Below, in pieces: positions 62,195-64,000 of a stretch of 64,000 nucleotides of DNA. This stretch comes from UBA5109 sp963975155 (GTDB taxonomy: Bacteria; Pseudomonadota; Gammaproteobacteria; Pseudomonadales; Pseudohongiellaceae). The notes below the pieces were generated by a model. The model worked only from the letters and a program-made list of their open reading frames with translations. It ran no database searches and had not been told where the DNA came from. Position 1 is the stretch's first letter. Every line of letters begins with the position of its first letter. The stretch covers positions 124,001 through 188,000 of the forward strand of contig CAXBFG010000001.1 in assembly GCA_963975155.1 (NCBI GenBank), in the 5' to 3' direction. A program made the translations under genes and the position numbers.

Positions 62195-62977
62195 CTACTT
62201 CTCCGAATTCAGGTCATGATTCATATCTAGAGCCGGCTGATCCCCCTTGGGCTTGCCGACAACAACGGCAGGGACACCCGCAACAGTGGTATGAGGAGCC
62301 ACATCGGAGAGCACAACGCTGCCGGCTCCAATCTTGGCACCCTGGCCGATAATTACATTCCCTATAATCTGAGCGCTTGAGCCAATAAGTACCCCGGAAT
62401 GGATTTTGGGGTGCCTGTCGCCTCCTTCTTTTCCGGTGCCCCCCAGTGTCACGCCTTGCATAATTGAAATGTTATCTTCCAGTATACTGGTTTCACCGAT
62501 AACAATACCTGTTGCGTGATCCACCATAATACCTGAGCCGATACGGGCCGCAGGATGAATGTCTACCGTAAAAACTTCGGATATAAGGCTTTGCAGATAA
62601 AAAGCCAGATTTTCTCGTTGTTGGCGCCATAACCAGTTAGCTACACGATAAGCCTGTAGCGCCTGAAAACCTTTGAAATACAGCATGATATCTGCGTGCG
62701 CTCGGACGGCCGGATCGCGTTGCTTGGTTGCAATCAGGTCGTTCACTATGGCCCGTATAATCGCAGGGTCTTCCAGCAATGCCTCATGAAACAATTGTTT
62801 TAGGGTGCTTAAAGGCACGTCGTTGGAGGCGAGTTTATTGGCAAGCAAATCGCTCATGGCGGATTCAAGGCTGTCATGTTGATGCACACGTTTGCTTAAA
62901 AAGCTGGCGAGCACCGGCTCATGCATTATCTGCTCACTGATTTCTGACTTGATGGTCGACCAGAGTTTGTCCGGCAT
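62195..62977 (-). CDS. cysE: Serine O-acetyltransferase
   Basis: CysE makes O-acetylserine for cysteine synthesis. I start at the ATG at 62977 (MPDKLWSTIKSEISEQ), giving 260 residues; a longer frame to 63049 would include the promoter. The N-terminal helical domain carries DIMLYFKGFQALQAYRVANW. The left-handed beta helix follows with DIHPAARIGSGIMVDHATG (catalytic Asp-His), IGETSILEDN, GGDRHPKIHSGVLIG and GAGSVVLSDV. A promoter is seen 36 bases upstream. Confidence 0.95.
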   Translation of the reverse strand: MPDKLWSTIKSEISEQIMHEPVLASFLSKRVHQHDSLESAMSDLLANKLASNDVPLSTLKQLFHEALLEDPAIIRAIVNDLIATKQRDPAVRAHADIMLYFKGFQALQAYRVANWLWRQQRENLAFYLQSLISEVFTVDIHPAARIGSGIMVDHATGIVIGETSILEDNISIMQGVTLGGTGKEGGDRHPKIHSGVLIGSSAQIIGNVIIGQGAKIGAGSVVLSDVAPHTTVAGVPAVVVGKPKGDQPALDMNHDLNSEK

Positions 62978-63012
62978 AATGACACCTGTACTGGAATATC
63001 GTGTGGGCTGCG

Positions 63013-63041
63013 ATTCTATAGTATGAAGGGTATACCCGCAA
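63013..63041 (-). promoter_or_regulatory. Promoter of cysE with an embedded palindrome
   Basis: On the minus strand TTGCGG (63036-63041), 17 bases, TAGAAT (63013-63018). The spacer contains a perfect 10-bp palindrome GGGTATACCC (63028-63037), which overlaps the -35 hexamer edge. The remaining 303-base region to gpsA holds no gene; a TATAAT at about 63132 is a possible gpsA -10. Confidence 0.6.
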
Positions 63042-63280
63042 TTTATCAATTACCCCTTGGTGTGGGTTTAAGCATGATTTAATTGGCTTTAATCAGCAAA
63101 ATAAATGTATTTCAGGCTTACCCGTCATTTGTATAATGTTCATCATTTTTCATAAGCCCGAAGGTCTTCCCCGAAAACAGGGTGTAGGCCGCAAGCTGGT
63201 TTTGTCGGTGTATAGCTGGTATCTTCCGCCCCGAACCGGGTTGGTTTTAAGCTGAACCAATAACAGGTAATTGAGGAACT

Positions 63281-64000
63281 ATGTCAGTAAGAAATGTTGC
63301 AGTATTAGGTGGGGGAAGTTTTGGCACCGTTATTGCCAACATCATTGCTCAAAACGGGCACAACACCTTGCTCTGGATGCGTGATGCAGATCAGGTGGAG
63401 CTTCTTAACCGGGACCGGGAGAATCTTACTTACCTTCCCGGATTTACCTTGCACGACAAAATCAAGGCTATACAGGATCTGGCTGCAGCCGTACAAGATG
63501 CTGATCTGGTTTTTGTTGCGGTTCCCAGCGCCAGTTTTCGAGATGTTGTCAGTCAGATGCGTCCTTTCGTGAAGGAAGGTGTCATTCTGGTGAGTCTGAC
63601 CAAAGGCATCGAAGCCAAGACATTTAAACTCATGAGCCAGATTCTGAGTGAAGAAATTCCCAATAGTAAAGTTGCTGTAGTCAGTGGGCCGAATCTAGCC
63701 AAGGAAATAGCAGATGGCAGTCCTACTGCCGCAGTGGTCGCCAGTACCATCGCTGAAGTCAGAACAGAAGTACAGGAAGTGCTGCGTTCGGCAACGTTTA
63801 GGGTATATGCCAATGATGATATGTTTGGGGTCGAGCTTGGCGGCTCATTAAAAAATATCTATGCCATTATGGCGGGTCTTGCCGATGCAATGGGTATGGG
63901 GCATAACACTAATTCCATGCTGGTAACCCGTAGCCTGACGGAAATGGCACGTTTTGGACTTGCGCTGGGTGCCGACCCCATGACTTTTTTAGGTTTATCA
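63281..64000 (+). CDS. gpsA: Glycerol-3-phosphate dehydrogenase [NAD(P)+], N-terminal part
   Basis: GpsA reduces dihydroxyacetone phosphate for phospholipid synthesis. I translated the 240 codons present; the gene runs off the window. The NAD fold is VAVLGGGSFGTVIANIIAQN at the start. The substrate block VSGPNLAKEIADGSPTAAVV and the catalytic lysine of GGSLKNIYAIMAGLADAMGM are in place. GAGG lies 6 bases before the ATG. The C-terminal roughly 90 residues are missing. Confidence 0.96.
   Translation, partial: MSVRNVAVLGGGSFGTVIANIIAQNGHNTLLWMRDADQVELLNRDRENLTYLPGFTLHDKIKAIQDLAAAVQDADLVFVAVPSASFRDVVSQMRPFVKEGVILVSLTKGIEAKTFKLMSQILSEEIPNSKVAVVSGPNLAKEIADGSPTAAVVASTIAEVRTEVQEVLRSATFRVYANDDMFGVELGGSLKNIYAIMAGLADAMGMGHNTNSMLVTRSLTEMARFGLALGADPMTFLGLS

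Noticed and set aside
62101..62352. 83-codon plus-strand frame at the end of cysE
   Set aside because: Most of it is antisense to the conserved cysE C-terminus and it has no RBS.

Overview
The window is 64 kb of a gammaproteobacterial chromosome of moderate to low GC. It is densely packed with core genes and has no phage, IS, CRISPR array or plasmid module. Gene order follows Pseudomonas-type synteny: bepA / tusA-like / perM / dapA / bamC / purC, cspD | clpS-clpA / infA / ate / aat / trxB / ftsK / lolA / rarA / crcB / serS / cysG, and gltX / tRNA / gltA | sdhCDAB-sucAB-lpd-sucCD. A monomeric isocitrate dehydrogenase, a TonB2-type energy cluster and a periplasmic molybdoenzyme suggest an aerobic, probably marine heterotroph. 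Species cannot be named from the sequence alone.

Layout. 1-12.2 kb: envelope and housekeeping genes (partial bepA, TusA-like protein, permease, lysine and purine synthesis, bamC, rmuC, miaE, FKBP, M18 peptidase, mnmC, rluE). 12.4-19.1 kb: cspD divergent from clpSA, then infA and the N-degron transferases ate and aat with trxB. 19.3-26.8 kb: ftsK, lolA, rarA, crcB, serS, cysG. 26.8-31.8 kb: the least ordinary part. It holds an unrecognised 756-residue protein with a class III nucleotidyl-cyclase-like domain lacking canonical base-binding residues, a perfect 10-bp tandem repeat, a 40-codon basic mini-gene with an ideal Shine-Dalgarno sequence inside a possible hairpin, a glutamate-dehydrogenase-family gene, and a 749-base gap. 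31.8-34.2 kb: a GNAT acetyltransferase, gltX, and tRNA-Ala(GGC) and tRNA-Glu(UUC) behind a near-consensus promoter. 34.2-46.8 kb: the TCA cycle block. 47.0-52.3 kb: DUF3450, TtpC-like channel, ExbB, ExbD, TonB and TPR protein. 52.3-64 kb: htpG with a sigma-32-like promoter, icd, argS, an orphan Tat-exported molybdopterin enzyme, a secreted lectin-like protein, cysE and partial gpsA.

How it works together. gltA, icd, sucAB-lpd, sucCD and sdhCDAB supply the oxidative TCA cycle apart from aconitase, fumarase and malate dehydrogenase. Aat and Ate add destabilising N-terminal residues that ClpS reads and ClpAP degrades. Both clpSA and htpG carry sigma-32-like promoters, which points to shared heat-shock control. 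gltX sits next to its cognate tRNA-Glu.

Most unusual signals: the non-canonical cyclase-like protein, two unrelated intergenic arrays of 10-bp direct repeats sharing a TATTGA core, the basic mini-gene, and two strong adjacent hairpins between clpA and infA, where E. coli has a tRNA-Ser gene. No complete new system can be demonstrated from the sequence alone; the cyclase-like locus is the best candidate.
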